A stretch of DNA of 64,000 bases from assembly GCF_011397635.1 (NCBI RefSeq), contig NC_064759.1, positions 23,956,428-24,020,427 of the forward strand, written 5' to 3'. Shown here one piece after another: positions 1 to 18,049 of the stretch (the first letter of the stretch is position 1; the number at the start of each line of letters is the position of its first letter). The stretch is from Epinephelus fuscoguttatus. Taxonomy: Eukaryota; Chordata; Actinopteri; Perciformes; Serranidae. A program made the translations under genes and the position numbers. Under the pieces are notes generated by a model. It made no database searches. It was not told the DNA's origin and saw only the letters and a program-made list of their open reading frames with translations.

Positions 1-165
1 CTTGAAACATGCTTGAAACCAGACGTGTTTTAGTTTTGTGATTTCCCACATATGATTTACACCTGAACACGCCATGATTTAAACCGTTGGAGCCACAGTT
101 CAAAGTATTCATGTGTTGGTATGTTGCCCTCAGCATGTTTCAGTCCCTGTGAGATAGCACCGCAG

Positions 166-204
166 ACATAACATAACATAACATAACATAACATAACATA
201 ACAT
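166..204. repeat. Pentanucleotide microsatellite (ACATA)n
   Basis: About eight uninterrupted copies of the unit acata/ataac. It is a plain short tandem repeat and likely polymorphic. Confidence 0.9.
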
Positions 205-833
205 TTCTACACAAAGTACTGTCCTTGTAATTGAGCGTCCAAATGGACTTTAACTGCACAGTTGTGCAATAACTAATAACTGAAGTCTTACGTAGGCCTA
301 TTGACATTATGACAGGGGTCATCTAGGGTGAAGTCAGGTCATATGGGACACTGTGGTATAGATAACATATCAACCAAGGAAACCTCCTAAAACTCTTAAG
401 ACTACCTGCGAGTGTTACTTTCAGGGCTTGTTATGAACTCTGCTTTATTTCTGTAAAGAAAATATGTTGCCAAGTAAAATAATGGACAAACTTTGGACCT
501 TTAAACACAGGGAGAGCCCCTGTCTCACTCTGATGGCATGTTCAGGTAAAATGGGACAGTCATGTTTCATCATTGACAAACATTTTTGTCCACATGGATG
601 GGTTTACCCAAGTTGGCCCCACATAGGTTATGCTAGTGCATCCTGGGTACCAAGAGGGTATGGGTCCAAAATTGGCATCTTATCTGGGATCCACTTCGAT
701 AACCCACCCTGGCATGGGGTAAATGTTGAACCTGTGGACAGAGCCATTGGGGGCCCATTTTTCAGCCTACTTACTACACACATGGGCCCCACATATAAAT
801 GTTGGCTGGGTATTATTATATTATTACTGAAAT

Positions 834-934
834 CAGTTGCTCTTCCTGAGGTTTCTACCAATTTCTTTCCCTGTTAAAGGTTTTTTGGGGAGTTTTTCCT
901 TATACGTCGCGAGGGTCCAAGGACAGAGGGACAG
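834..934 (+). repeat. L2-type LINE 3' UTR fragment
   Basis: The segment beginning cagttgctcttcctgagg is nearly identical to 46986-47085 in the 3' UTR of the L2 copy in this window, including the T-rich stretch and the ggacagaggga end. It is a solo 3' relic without coding sequence. Confidence 0.75.
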
Positions 935-2459
935 AGGGATGAGCCCAAGAGCCCAAGATGAAAACCTTATTTATAAAACCTTATTTGCCCCACAAGTCTT
1001 CACCCCACTTGCATCACCTGACTAGACCACTTCCCCAACATTAGAAAACTCCACCCTTGAGGCCTGTGACTCTTTTCCCCTCCAAACATGCCAAGTAGAA
1101 CTAAGAGAGGGCTGATGTGTGTGCATATGGACTTTTCACTTTAATAAAGTTTTACTTTGTTAATCCTGTACGTATTATTTAAAGTTAACAGATTGTTTGG
1201 TGTCACTGTTCTAAGATTCCTAAGTTTAACCTGTAGTTGTATGAAGAGAAAGAGTAACACCATAACATGCATAAATGATGTAAATTAAATGATACCTAAT
1301 TTACTATTATTTTCATTATTATTGTTTAACATTATGCAGATATAGAAAAAAATCATCCGACAACCACCACTGAAGTGTTCAATTACCCTGTCTGTGATAA
1401 AATGTTGAAACAGCTCCCTGGATCCTGCGTGTTCGTGTGCACCCCATCAAATGTTCTAAGAGCAAGCGGCAGCTATTTTTTTTCAGCCCCTTTAAGTTCC
1501 ATATCACCTTAGCACTGCCTGGTTTGAGCTAGCCTCAGTTCTTTTCCATCAGAGAACATAAGAGCCCTGCAGACTTACTTTCCTCTTTACTGTAGTTAGA
1601 GTGGGATTTAGTCTGGGGTGTGCATGTCCTCCCTGTTTTGGCCAGCACTGACAGGAAAAGGTTGGCTCATTCTTTTGATGCTCTCTCGAAATTTGTAGAG
1701 ATACATTTTATGCCTCCATACTTCAATGATAACAATAAAAAAACACTGTAGAAAATGATTAAGGATAAAGGCACTGCACTCTGTTCAGATGTGACTGTAT
1801 GAACACAGAGCGAGAAAGCTGGGGAATCCACTCTGCTTTGATCACACACTAGATCATTTGGTGCCAAAATTAATTCATTATCAAAAGGCAAATTGTCCTG
1901 TGGGATATGCTGACTACACTCCTCTATTATGAATTCTCTCACATTGCCAGTGCGACTACTCTACAGACGGTATACTCAATAACATGTCTGGCCTGCAAAA
2001 CCTGTTTAAATTGTTTATTTTTGAAGTTGTTTTTGTAGGTGATGACTCCTCCCAACATAAAACAAAAAGTTACAAAATTGTCTATGTAATCAAAATCATG
2101 TGTAAGAGACTTCATAAAAAACAAACATGAACACATACATACACATATAGAAGTGAAAGTAACATAAAATTGGCAAACTATTGACCCTGTGATACTCAGC
2201 ATTGGGTGCATGCAACCTGACAGTAACTGTAGAATATCTACAAAAGTCCAATTAAAGAATTATAGCATCTAACAACTTCAAAACACCAACAACTCCTGCA
2301 CATTACATCGTGTGCAACCGGCGAGCACTGTTAGGTGGGGCACACCAGATTCCTGACTCTTGTTATGTGAAGTCTTGTAAAGGTTCACAGTGTAATACAG
2401 CAGGATCCCCATCAAACAGTTTCAAGCAAGACTGTATATTTGGAACATACAAAATAAAT

Positions 2460-2465
2460 TTTATT
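2460..2465 (-). terminator. csnk2a1: Poly(A) signal AATAAA, csnk2a1 3' UTR
   Basis: TTTATT on the plus strand reads AATAAA on the minus strand, about 270 bases past the csnk2a1 stop. It would give a 3' UTR of roughly 290 bases. A longer 3' UTR is possible. Confidence 0.45.
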
Positions 2466-2735
2466 ATCCATTCTCTTCATGTCTACATCTTATTAGAGTT
2501 TCTAGACAATGGCATTGTCAAATAACACACCCAAATTAATTCTAATAATCCTGACAGGTGCAACAATACATTTCTGTCAAGTCCAGGTGTCAAAATATAA
2601 CTGAATGTGAAAAGCAATTTAAATCTTCTTCTTTGTTATTTTCAACATAAAAAGGGGAGCCATGGCCCTGGGCCGCAGTGAGAGCTAGGCAGGACATGGC
2701 CATGAGCACACATAAACACGGGTGAGGAAGTGGCT

Positions 2736-7954
<5,219 letters not shown>

Positions 7955-8150
7955 ATTCTACACGGGATCTTCTCTAAATCTCCTAAAACAAATAATATAA
8001 AAAAGTTAGTTAATTAAGACTGCACCAAAAATAGATGCACATTACGGAAAAAACGTGAGTCAAATCAAAGCATATAGTGGTTTACACTTAAGGACATCGT
8101 ATAAGTAAAAAGGTGATATAAGGTAATCTATATATAAGGCAACACAATAC

Positions 8151-8211
8151 CTGGGAGGTTCCCTCCAGGATGATGGTGTTGGATGAATTGAGACAGGAGC
8201 AGTTGAGATGC
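8151..8211 (-). other. csnk2a1: Possible second 5' UTR exon of csnk2a1
   Basis: A 61-base segment is bounded by an AAAG acceptor and a CAG|GTATTG donor on the minus strand. It sits between the promoter exon and the coding start. The coding exon's own acceptor (TTTTAG) is at about 7983, leaving a 28-base 5' UTR there. There is no coding constraint to confirm this exon. Confidence 0.4.
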
Positions 8212-9365
8212 CTTTATGGTAAGAAAGCTAAATGGGCACACAGATATAAAACAGACCGTTAGCCAACTACAGCCAAATACACCACATTGGTTCAACACCA
8301 GATGTAGAACTGAGAAATGCTAATCAAGACTTAAAAGACATCTTAACTCGAAAACGTTTTCTCCAGTTACACAGGATGCTGATCTGTATACGAGACTTTC
8401 AAACGATACTGCGGATGTTTCATCCAAGGCAGCAAAAATAGTAACTCAAATTAGCCACGTTTGATTTTAATAACACGGATCCTAACAAAGAAAAATCAAC
8501 AGAAACTAAATCATTAGTCTACATGTTGTGGTGTGTGAAATGACAGAGACCTGAATGTTAAAAGGGGGCATCCAACCAGTCTAATCAGGAGGTACAGGGC
8601 TCAATACAGTCATCACTGGGGGCTACACCAAGGCAGTATCTCCTGTTGAAAAAGGGCAGAAAGTAGGTTGATTAAAATCAATGCTGTCAATTAAGCAAAC
8701 ATGAACAAACTATGTGAGCCAATACAGCTAAGTGAGGCTACATTAAAGTAATGGGTTTATTAAATGCATTCAACCGACAAATGGTCTCCCTGGCACAAGA
8801 CACTCATTCAGTTATAACCAGTTTGCCCGCTAAATACTTAAATGAAAAGGTGAGTGTACGCACAAACCCTCTGTGGCCCAAGGCCTGCACAAGTGCAGTG
8901 GAGCTAACGGCTAGCAGCTAGCTATCAGGCGAACCGGGCAGCTGGTCGGGCTGCTAGCTCGTTAGCATTAGCTCGTCAACAGCAGAGGGAAAAGCCGGTT
9001 GGAAAGTCACAACTAGCTTTCGGCCACATTAAGGGGCTGTAACGTGAATAAGTAAACACGCCGCGTCGAAATGGTCAAATAATCATTGTAGTGATTATTA
9101 TTTACGTACAGCTAAACAACCGGCTTCGAAAAATGTATTTCCTAAAGCTGGAAAGTGCTAAGCTAGCATGCTAGGGGAGTGAATAGCCTGCTGGCTGGCG
9201 AGGCAACTGACTGACAACGCCTTGAAAAAACATCCTACAAACACTGTGATCGAGTCGTAGAAAGGCACCGAGGCTGTGTGGCTTGTTCTCGGCTTTTCCG
9301 CACGTATAAAACACTAAACAGCGGGTCCAAACCTGCGACGATTTGTGGTTAAATAACACGATTAC

Positions 9366-9480
9366 CTCTCAGCGTTGTTGGGACGTCAATATGGCGATGC
9401 TTGGGATCAAGAGCTTAGTGCGAACAGCCTCTCCTGCAGAGGGCGCTCTACCTTTTTCCTTGTTCCATGGGGGAGATTGT
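9366..9480 (-). promoter_or_regulatory. csnk2a1: Probable csnk2a1 promoter and first non-coding exon
   Basis: On the minus strand a good donor (GTAATCG) lies just below 9366, so sequence from 9366 up to about 9420 can be a 5' UTR exon. It contains a YY1-type CGCCATATT motif beside TGACGTCC, a CRE-like element (9381-9396). Such motifs are typical of TATA-less housekeeping promoters. The exact transcription start is inferred. Confidence 0.55.
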
Positions 9481-10290
9481 AGCTCCCTTTGCCACCAACA
9501 GGTCTGACTGAGGCACAAACTTTTATCTGCATGTGCATTCAGCATTCAGTCACAATTATAATGTCATTTGTATACCCCAAACTCACTGGTCATTTCCACA
9601 AGCAACATGCACATTTAACCACCATGAGCTCTGTTATAAGACTGTTGAGGGCATATATGGTTCAGCAGGCCTACACAATCCACATTTTATTAAGTATTTT
9701 TAGTATTAGCACAGCATGCACACACATGAGACTGCAATTCACACTGTTTCCTAACTTGTTGCTTTGAGTACTGCATTATTGTGCCCTCCATTTCAGGATA
9801 CTTCTACCAAGAGGCATCTCTATAGATGCTCAGTGCAGGGCCGGCCTGCTTTAAAAAGCTCTTTGTCAGGCAAAATATAGGGCTCACTGGGTAAAAGGAC
9901 AATGGCGAGGCAGTGACAAAAACAATACCTTTTCTGTGGCATCATTTACCTCAGTCAAAGAAAAAGCCAGGGGTCTTTTCCCGAAGTAACCAATCACCTG
10001 TAATCAACTCATAATAAAGAGAAAGATTCTGTTTGAGTTTGAATGTGGAGTTGATATCATGAATAGACCCTTGTAAACTCAAACTGCTGCGTCTCTGCCT
10101 GTAAGTCATGCACTGTTAAACACACAAAAGAAGTCTTTGACTGCTGAATCTGATACGTCATGTTAGAATCTGTAATTAACCGGGGTGAGACCTATTAAAG
10201 GTGAAAAATCAGGATGAAGCAGCAGTACATAAGAGCGTAACAGCACTCTTGCTGACAAACACTGGACACAACTGAGGACCAATGTCAACA

Positions 10291-13200
10291 ATGAAGCTGT
10301 AAGTTTTTATATTGTGTCTAATAGATAATTGATATATTGAAATATGTTTTCCCAAAGCTGCAAATGCAATGAATTCAACATAAACATGCATTTCAACCCT
10401 GAATTAATTGTTGTTTTATTTGTTTCAGCTTTGTGTGTTGTTTACTTCTTCCCTTTGCAGCTATGGTGGTAACAGCCCCAATTAGAGGTAAACCCACCTA
10501 AAGAGAGAAAAAATAATCAGATGCTTTGTAGTGTACGTTAAAGATTTATAAAATAGGACAGCTGGAATAACATCTTGTCTCTCTATCTTTTCAAGCGCAA
10601 AGGGAAAATGTGTTAAGCCTCCTAAATGGTGAGATAATGTCATTTTTATATCATTTTTATGTTGTTTTTTACATGCAAAACTGACACAGCACTGCCTTTT
10701 GAAATGACATTAATACCTGTTTATACCACTGCTGCAAACTTTGATCACACAACTTGTCGATTACTCTTGTTATAGATGCATTTGGCACGACAACTGAAAA
10801 GACCACACCTGCAAGTACAACAGGTCTGTGTTTCACAATACAACTCTCACTCACACACTGAGATAAATTCAGTTTTAAAACAGGAAGGTCTCATCTCACC
10901 AGATCCTCAAAGTACTTTTTGTTCCCCATGAACATAAACATGAGTTTCAAACACCAGGTCACAAATGAGAGACAAAAAACAGAACAGAGACGTTCTTGGT
11001 AACTGTGTCGCTTTATCGCTTAGCCCAATCTTCAGGTTGTACAGTAGCGAGCACCTTTGACATTATCTGATCGTTACCATATGAAAACCACCCCAGTGAT
11101 TATCTTCATGTGTTTTCTCATGTCTGCAGTAAATCGAAACCCTTCATCTAGGCCCGTAAATGAGCAAGATTCTGAAGGTACATTTTTGTGCTCTTTTCTC
11201 CCCTGTCAAAATATGTACATGATGGTGCAGTGGATCATACTGTACCATCATGTCTATAAAATAACAAAAGTCTCACCTTGATTTCCACATTGTCACAAAA
11301 AGCTGTTTTACGGAGCTTGTCATGAGCAGAATTTCACTTTAAAGAGCAGCAAACTCATTCACAGATATTCAGTCACAAGAGTAAGTCACTTGCCCTGATG
11401 AAGGCCTTAATGGCTAAAACCCATGGGTATGTTTTTAACTGTTCCTATGACTAGGCTTTTTCAATAATTGCTGTATTGAGTGCCTCAGATTTCTTTAACA
11501 ATCCTTTCACAGATATGTCAGAGGCAAGATCTACAGAGAATTTTAACACCAATGGATTAACAGGTGTGGTTTTTTGCTTCATTTTTATTTCAATGTTGAA
11601 AAAATATTCCATTGAATTTGAACAAAACTAAGTTGTTTTTTTAATATTTCAGGACCTGAAGTATCAGATAAAAATGGAGGTGAAAGCAGAGGTGTGCTAC
11701 CTTGAATTCAAATTAATACTTGCAAAAAATACATGCAAATGAGATGATTTCATTGTTTCTAACGACTTGCTCTTTCCAGATGCGTTCAAAGGCCTTGACA
11801 GTGATGAAATCATGATTCCTAAAGTAGTGGAGAAAGCACTTTCAAGGCGGGAAACCAATGTGGGGTCAGTGAATATCAGCAGGAGGCTGGTTCAGTACCA
11901 GGGGAGCAGGGAGCTCGGTGAGCCACGTGGGGCAGACACAGCAAGCAGGGAGTGGACTGATCTCAACAGTGAGGAAGGAGTGATGATCGACACTCAAGGG
12001 GCTGAAAATTTGTCAGGACAACATGTTATTCGTTTGAGTGGGGACCAAGTGACTGGCCGTCTCCAGAGGAAGGCTACACCAGAAAGAGTTCATGAGTTGA
12101 ATGGTATGATGGCCCCATACATAAGCAGAGAACTGGTGGATCCGGATAGTTTGGAGGAAAACAATGGCAGACCTGCTCCAGTTGGGAACAGAGGAGATGC
12201 GGACCATGATGGTAAGATCAGATTCTATTAAACAAATGTACTTTTTTTAGGGACAGCACCACATATTTGGCATTGGGGCGGGGCCCTTCAGGGGGATTTT
12301 GGTGGGAAATTCCCACTTGAATTTTCTTTTGAGAAATTTAACAACTAATCTGACCATTTTAGAGCACTTTGAAACAAAAATCTTAGATCAGAAGTTTTGA
12401 GTGCCATTTTTTGTTTGTTTTGTTAATTAAAATTTTTATTTAGAACAAAATTGGGGCACAGTTCTTAAATCAATTCCAAAGTGTTTTTTCTCCTTTTCTT
12501 TGAAGGTAAAGTTACAAAATATTCAAATACAGATAAAATATTTGTTATATGCCTTCAAAAACAGTCCTAGTGGTATGATAAATAAGCGTCTTTCAACCCA
12601 TGAAAAAACTTATTGGTAAAAATAATAATTAAAAAAAGTAAGTATTTAGCAGGAAGAAATACACAAATTAAATATGTGAAATAAATTTAGAAAAATATTC
12701 ACCCTTATAAAAAAAATAGGTCAATAGTTAAAGATAAAACAAAGCAATAATAATAAGTACCACTTATTGAGGCCATTTTTGATTGATTGAAGGATGCACA
12801 AAACAAGTTTACACACTTACATTTTAATGTTTTTTTTTATGACATATCATGACATTTTTAAAGATGTTTTTATGACTATACTATGACATAACATTTTTAA
12901 AAATTATATACCAATACTTTCCAAAAACTACAACAATGAACATTGATATAGCATACATAACACTCAATAGTTTTCCACTAATACATTTGAAAGTAATGAA
13001 GTAGTAAACAGGGAGCAAGTACAGTGTTTGACATTGATTGCATCTACCCATATTTCTAGCATATTTGAATACTGGGGGCATGTGTCCCCGAGAATTGTGC
13101 TCTGAGCAATCAAAGAATGAACAATTGATATTTAATATTCCCACAGAAACTAGAGAATTTATCAGCTCTGAAACGTACTATCCAATAGGTAAGATCAGCT

Positions 13201-13359
13201 TTTTCTTCCACTAGTGAATATTGTAACAACAGTGTTTGATAACCAATGCATACAGTGACTGCTTTCCTGAAAGATCTGTCATTTCTCATATATGTTTTAG
13301 CACCTCCAGAGCACATGCCCAGTAGCTTCTCTGCTCCAGCAAAGAGCCGAGCCTCCTGA
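10291..13359 (+). CDS. Unrecognised secreted protein, ten coding exons, 268 aa
   Basis: Exons are 10291-10298, 10429-10487, 10596-10628, 10776-10823, 11130-11177, 11513-11563, 11653-11679, 11780-12211, 13147-13188 and 13301-13359. They join in one frame of 269 codons. The first intron falls at phase 2 and all eight later introns are phase 1, so internal exons could be skipped or duplicated without a frameshift. The start MKLFVCCLLLPFAAMVVTA is a clear signal peptide, with cleavage likely before PIR. A Thr-rich stretch (GTTTEKTTPASTT) suggests O-glycosylation. Exon 8 (144 codons) carries NIS (N123) and NLS (N168) sequons. The mature chain is hydrophilic and has no membrane segment and no cysteine that I can see. 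I do not recognise the family. SCPP mineralisation genes were considered, but they use phase-0 introns. It lies head-to-head with csnk2a1 and tail-to-tail with tyrobp. The gene model is fairly secure and its function is unknown. Confidence 0.8.
12212..13146 (+). other. Long AT-rich intron of the secreted gene
   Basis: This is the intron between exons 8 and 9. It is very AT-rich with many A and T runs and no convincing exon. A short GGGGCGGGGCCC tract lies at about 12278. No named repeat was recognised. Confidence 0.5.
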
Positions 13360-13709
13360 TGATCTTGCGAAGGTGTGTTTCCAATGTGCTTATATCTCTA
13401 TCCGTTCAGTCTGATTCAGGGAAACAACCACACCACATCATACACATTTAAATGAGTTACATTTCATCCTCGTCTAATTATGAGAAACAGTTTCCTAGAC
13501 CTTGCTTTGTTATTCATCTGATATGAGTGTAATGTTGAATAGCAATTGTTTTTCTCTCCTTTTCCAGATTCTATTTCTTCCTCATACTGAGTCAGGGACT
13601 GTCATCTGTTGAGTCATCGACTGGCTGCTTCCAAATGCAGTCGCTTCTGGGACTTTTTCATCCACATTTAGATTTTTACATGTATTTTTTTTGTTGTGTG
13701 ATCATGTGA

Positions 13710-13715
13710 AATAAA
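13710..13715 (+). terminator. Poly(A) signal of the unrecognised secreted gene
   Basis: AATAAA lies about 350 bases past the stop. The 3' UTR appears spliced: a donor after 13372 (AAG|GTGTGT) and an acceptor before 13568 (TTTTCCAG). The final exon then runs to about 13735. Confidence 0.65.
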
Positions 13716-13735
13716 GAAGTTTTGACAAATTTGTG

Positions 13736-14174
13736 TCCGGCTTACGTATGGAAACTGTTTAAACACAGTAAACTGCTACAGCGTTTACAGAAATGTCAGA
13801 AAATGACATCAGAAATGAGCACAACAACCATTTTTTTAGTAACCTAGAACCAAATCTACCTTTAAGTTGTTGCTTTTATCTCAGTATCTGAAATCAAGTT
13901 GCCAGTAATTCCTGAGAATATAAATACAAATGCATCTTTTTCATTTCCTTTAAATACTTTAATTTACAATCAGTTAAATACAAATTTGAAAACAGCTTAA
14001 GATTCACAAAAACAAGAATGTGAAGCAGCGAACATCACATTCAGCACAACACAGTCCTTAATATATCTATTATACATGCAAAAACATAATGTACGTTGTT
14101 ACCTAAACAGGATGTGTGTAGAAGAGTGTGTGGTGTCATCCACATATAGCTTGCATTTTTATAGTTCCATTGTT
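13736..14174. other. Spacer between the secreted gene and tyrobp, including tyrobp 3' UTR
   Basis: The two genes converge here. Much of this stretch should be the tyrobp 3' UTR on the minus strand. I found no canonical AATAAA on that strand in the first 250 bases past the stop. Nothing else was recognised. Confidence 0.4.
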
Positions 14175-14897
14175 TCATTTCCTAAAGTGCCGAAGCTCAC
14201 TGTACACATCTGACTGGACTCCGTGTAACTCCTACAGAAAAAAAGTCGAAACAATTCATCATGGAAACACACATAACCTAAAATAATTTTCATATTTAGC
14301 ATCTTTAAGGCTCTAATATTTTTTTGCTGTACCTGGTAGGGAGATTCTGTGACCTCTGATGCCATTTTCTTTGATACCGATGACGGCAGACTTCTTTTAC
14401 CTGTGATTTTATATCAGAAAAAGTTACTCCCCACCTGCCATATCACCACCCTGCATGGGCACAAATCAGCAGCCATACATATAAAGTAAGCATTCACCAT
14501 CATGAGAATCCCTCCTTCTCCTTTGGTGAGTCGCAAAGCAGAACACAGAAACAGTGATGAAGATGGTCAAGAGGATATCAGAGGCAATAATGCCTATGAC
14601 AGAGCCCATGTTTATCAGGTAACATGAATCACAGCCTGTGAAAGAGTGAAGACAGTGTTGTAATACAAAACCAACCCACATCATGTTGCAGCATCCCACA
14701 AGAGGAGCAGAGTTAAAGAAGCAACCTACCTTGCTGTCCTTCTGCTGAGCCTGAAAGACAGACAGGTATTAAAACCTCAAATAAAAATAACACCTGAGAG
14801 AGTGCCTGAACTCATCGCTACAATTATTCACTGTCAAAACACAAATAGAAACCCACTCACCAAACATCGAACCCACAATGCAAAGAGCATCAGACAT
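14175..14897 (-). CDS. tyrobp: TYRO protein tyrosine kinase-binding protein (DAP12), ITAM adaptor
   Basis: This is a short type I membrane adaptor that pairs through a transmembrane acid with activating receptors of myeloid and NK-like cells and recruits Syk/ZAP70. Exons are 14861-14897, 14730-14750, 14498-14635, 14333-14400 and 14175-14231, giving 106 residues. The short ectodomain has CDSC (21-24), a pair that can make the dimer disulfide. The membrane segment is about 29-54 with D39 in IIASDILLT. RRRR follows, then the ITAM ESPYQEL...DVYSEL with Y87 and Y98 and seven residues between L90 and Y98. The closest human match is DAP12 (ESPYQELQGQRSDVYSDL). The leader MSDALCIVGSMF is short and acidic for a signal peptide, so the true start could differ. 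A 5' UTR exon ending at 15114 holds tiny upstream frames. hcst lies upstream on the same strand with the same exon plan. Confidence 0.93.
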
Positions 14898-15113
14898 CTT
14901 CTTTATGTTGTTCTCTGACTGGGGAGGAAATGAGAGACAGACAGGTTGAGGGCCAGTGGTCCGTCTGTGCTCTTTCAAATGGCAGTGTTGTCGCACCCAT
15001 AAACAAGAAAGCCAGATGTAGGAGGGTTCACAGATGAAGAGCTGTCCACAGGCGACACTGGCAGAGGTGTGAGGGTTGTCAACATGTGACTGTGTAAGGA
15101 GGTGGGAGTCCAC

Positions 15114-18049
15114 TCACAGAAGAGGAAGCTGGTGTTTCATCTCTGTAATGTCACATTCATGTGAGAGCTGCAGGTGTCATACTTAAAAACAGAAATTCTT
15201 CCACTCTGTCACATTTCATCATGAGGATTCAGGCCTTCGTTTTTGTCTTTTTTGTCTTAAACAGTATCAAATGAACACGTCCAAGTGATTCTAAGATAAG
15301 GAGCTGTACACAGTGAGGTCAGATTCACTACACCTGCAGTTTCTGCTGAAATTCATGCGATTGTATCTCCGAATAGAGCATTTCCTCATGACCTGTGGTT
15401 TAGAGCAGGCGGGCGGCCACAGTCACTGCTGCTTTTAGTCTGTGTGCCTTTGCTAAACCACAGGTTTATCGCTAATGGTGATGTCCTGTCTGCGAAATGA
15501 AAGTGCACCTTTATTGTTTTTGTCAAGGAGACTTTTAAGTTTCATAATGTTCGAATAACTAAATATTAAAAAGGATTTAGATATAAAATACATGCAATAC
15601 AAATGTATAATACAAGCATACACAGCATGTGTACTGAGCAAACACAAAAACATCAACAGCAATAATAAAATGTTTAGTGATGTAGCAAAGTGCTGCACCT
15701 TATAAACTAATAAGATTGAAAATTACAAAATAAATTACGTTAATGGAACAGAGCTGTTTGTAAAGTTACATATGATTAACATCATTTTGAAAATCAGGAA
15801 TAAAAGTTGATTAAGATGAGGTTTAAGGCTATAAAATGGATTTATCAAACCTGAGTTTCTCAGACATTTTGCTGCACAACATAGCTGCCTTGATTAAAAA
15901 AGTATCATCCCATGTAGTTATTTGACTCAATGGGAACAGCTAGAATATCCAAAACAATCAGAAAAATTTTAAAGTGAATGTATATTTAAAGAGCAGGTAC
16001 ATTATGTTTTTCCTTTTAGTTATACATGTCCTGCTGCAGTGAGCCAAACTGCAGCCTTTTGACCACGTTTTTATTCCTAACACTAAAGCACACTATGATA
16101 AAATGGTTAATAAATCATTTATCAATACTTTATAGATGTCATAATGAATAAGAGCAACATCTGGGTTGCCAAGTTGTGAAATATTTCTTCTTATCTTCTT
16201 CTAACAGGGCATTTTATTTTCATTTTTCACTTGTTAATTCATTATAGGTTGTTTGACCTCTGACCTTCTATAAAAATCCACTTATTAACAACTTATTACA
16301 ATTTAAAAAAAACTTTATTATTGACTTAATTAGTATTTTTTGTAATTTTTTTTTAAATAATATGATAATTACTGACTTACCAGCAAGAATTTTTTTTATA
16401 AATTTCAGACCCAAATTTGTCCCTATTAGCACCTAATAATTGATCAATAAAGAATTAGGCAGACTTGGTGGATCTTGCAGTTATACAGACAGAGTGTTAA
16501 ACCCATAAGCCTGCAGGATGCCCCCCAGGTAAGAGCTGAAGGAAGTTTTCAGGGATCAAATAGAAAACCAAATAATTACCGGTTTACAATTACAAGGAAA
16601 TAAACTGCAGGTGTTGGTGTCATTCACAAAACGGTGAAAGAAAGAGAGGGGGAAAAAATAAAAGCATGATTGATCCCACTAGAATTGAACCTTGAAACAC
16701 TCTTTAGATTAAATCTGTATCAACCAGCTGCTCGGATCTATACATAATGCACCTGTGTCAAAAGCTGCCCTTAAGTCAGTCAACACTGAGCAATTACAAG
16801 CTCAAGGGAAATTCCTAATGCAGCAACACCCAGCAACAACTTCCCAAGTTGTGTGAAAGAAGAAAAGACAGTTCAGCTATAAACCATCACAACCAAAAAT
16901 CACTCAAGGTTTTTATTTAAGAGTGTTTCTGCTGCATAAAGTGAGAGAACACATGCAGTCCATCTGTAGAAGAAGTAGAATAGACAGATGTTGCAGAGAT
17001 ATTGAATTAATGAAGGTCAAGAGTTTTTTTTTTTTTTGTATTTGACTGTAACAGCAGACAGCAGTTTAACCACAATATCACCTCAATACACGGTGACATC
17101 ATCTGCCCTGAATCTAATCAGGTCAGTATTAGTCACGCTGCTCAGATGTCACTGTTGTACAGTGTGGTAAAATAGATGAAAATACGTGTTTTTGAGAAAG
17201 AAATAAAACTTTTTAAGGCATGTGACACAACAAAACACATATGAATGCACAGACATAGTACTGAACACTAAAAACATTTTACTTCTCTCAGTAAATGGTA
17301 AAATCAGTTTAACATAACACACATGGAAGTATTTTAAACTTATTTTATTAATGTGCTGAAGCTGGATTTTTTACTTAATCAACATTTTCCTTACACTATA
17401 AAAAAAATCATGTTAAATCATCAGGTCTGTCTTAAAAAAATAAATCACTTGTATCAGTACAATCTTTGATAACATATATTAAAGAAGGTCTTCAGGGCCT
17501 GTTAAAATACAGTACTGTGCTACCAAAACACACCTGCAGAGGGTGCTGCATGGTGTGGTTACAGTGCCAACATTTTAAGAAACTGGGCATTTAGAGGTAT
17601 TTTATTCACAAAGTTGGTAAGTTTGATTTACACACTTTGAGTTTAGTTTAAAGAGTCTAACACAACTCTTATTTGTTAGGCTTTGCTTCATAACTCCAAA
17701 TATATACAGTAACTGGAGACTACACATTGTGATTAAATGTTAAAGGCTCTTTATAAAGTGTTCAAGATCTTCTATGTGAGACATTACACATCAAGTGTAT
17801 TGTATGTAACAGTAATTGTGTAGTAAGTCAAATTACTTTGATTTTTTTAATAAGTTTATTGTATGAGTATTAAGCTGAGCAGGAATGTAATATATATAAG
17901 ATACTCTAGTTTAGATTATTGCAAAAGAGTTTAATGTAAAAAGACTTAATTAACCTTTTCTAACGTTTTCTAATATATATATATTTTTTTGAGAAAACAG
18001 GATCTAAAAGATGTAACATAATATCATAATGTACAGCATCTTCTTTAGA
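15114..18049. other. Spacer between tyrobp and hcst
   Basis: A probable tyrobp 5' UTR exon ends at 15114, where its donor (GTGAGTGG) follows. Beyond it the DNA is AT-rich, with T runs near 17023-17036 and no coding exon. A weak echo of antisense L2 sequence (gattgatcccactagaattgaaccttg, near 16669) is too decayed to assign. The hcst poly(A) signal closes the stretch. Confidence 0.45.
17855..17860 (-). terminator. hcst: Poly(A) signal AATAAA, hcst
   Basis: TTTATT on the plus strand reads AATAAA on the minus strand, about 190 bases past the hcst stop codon. Confidence 0.5.

Larger units (their letters stand above)
1..2440. other. Gene-free stretch downstream of csnk2a1
   Basis: No open frame here shows family similarity or splice-linked coding. 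It holds a pentanucleotide array (about 166-204), a GGCCC- and CCCACATGG-rich imperfect repeat at about 570-800, and a short L2 3' UTR relic at 834-934. The rest is AT-rich unique sequence. Confidence 0.6.

Noticed and set aside
464-877. A 137-residue plus-strand open frame
   Set aside because: It lies over a GGCCC/CCCACATGG-rich repeat and an L2 3' UTR relic. The composition and lack of family similarity indicate chance.
10291-13359. Assignment of the secreted gene to the SCPP (mineralisation phosphoprotein) family
   Set aside because: Signal peptide and short exons fit, but SCPP genes use phase-0 introns and these are phase 1. No SXE clusters were evident.
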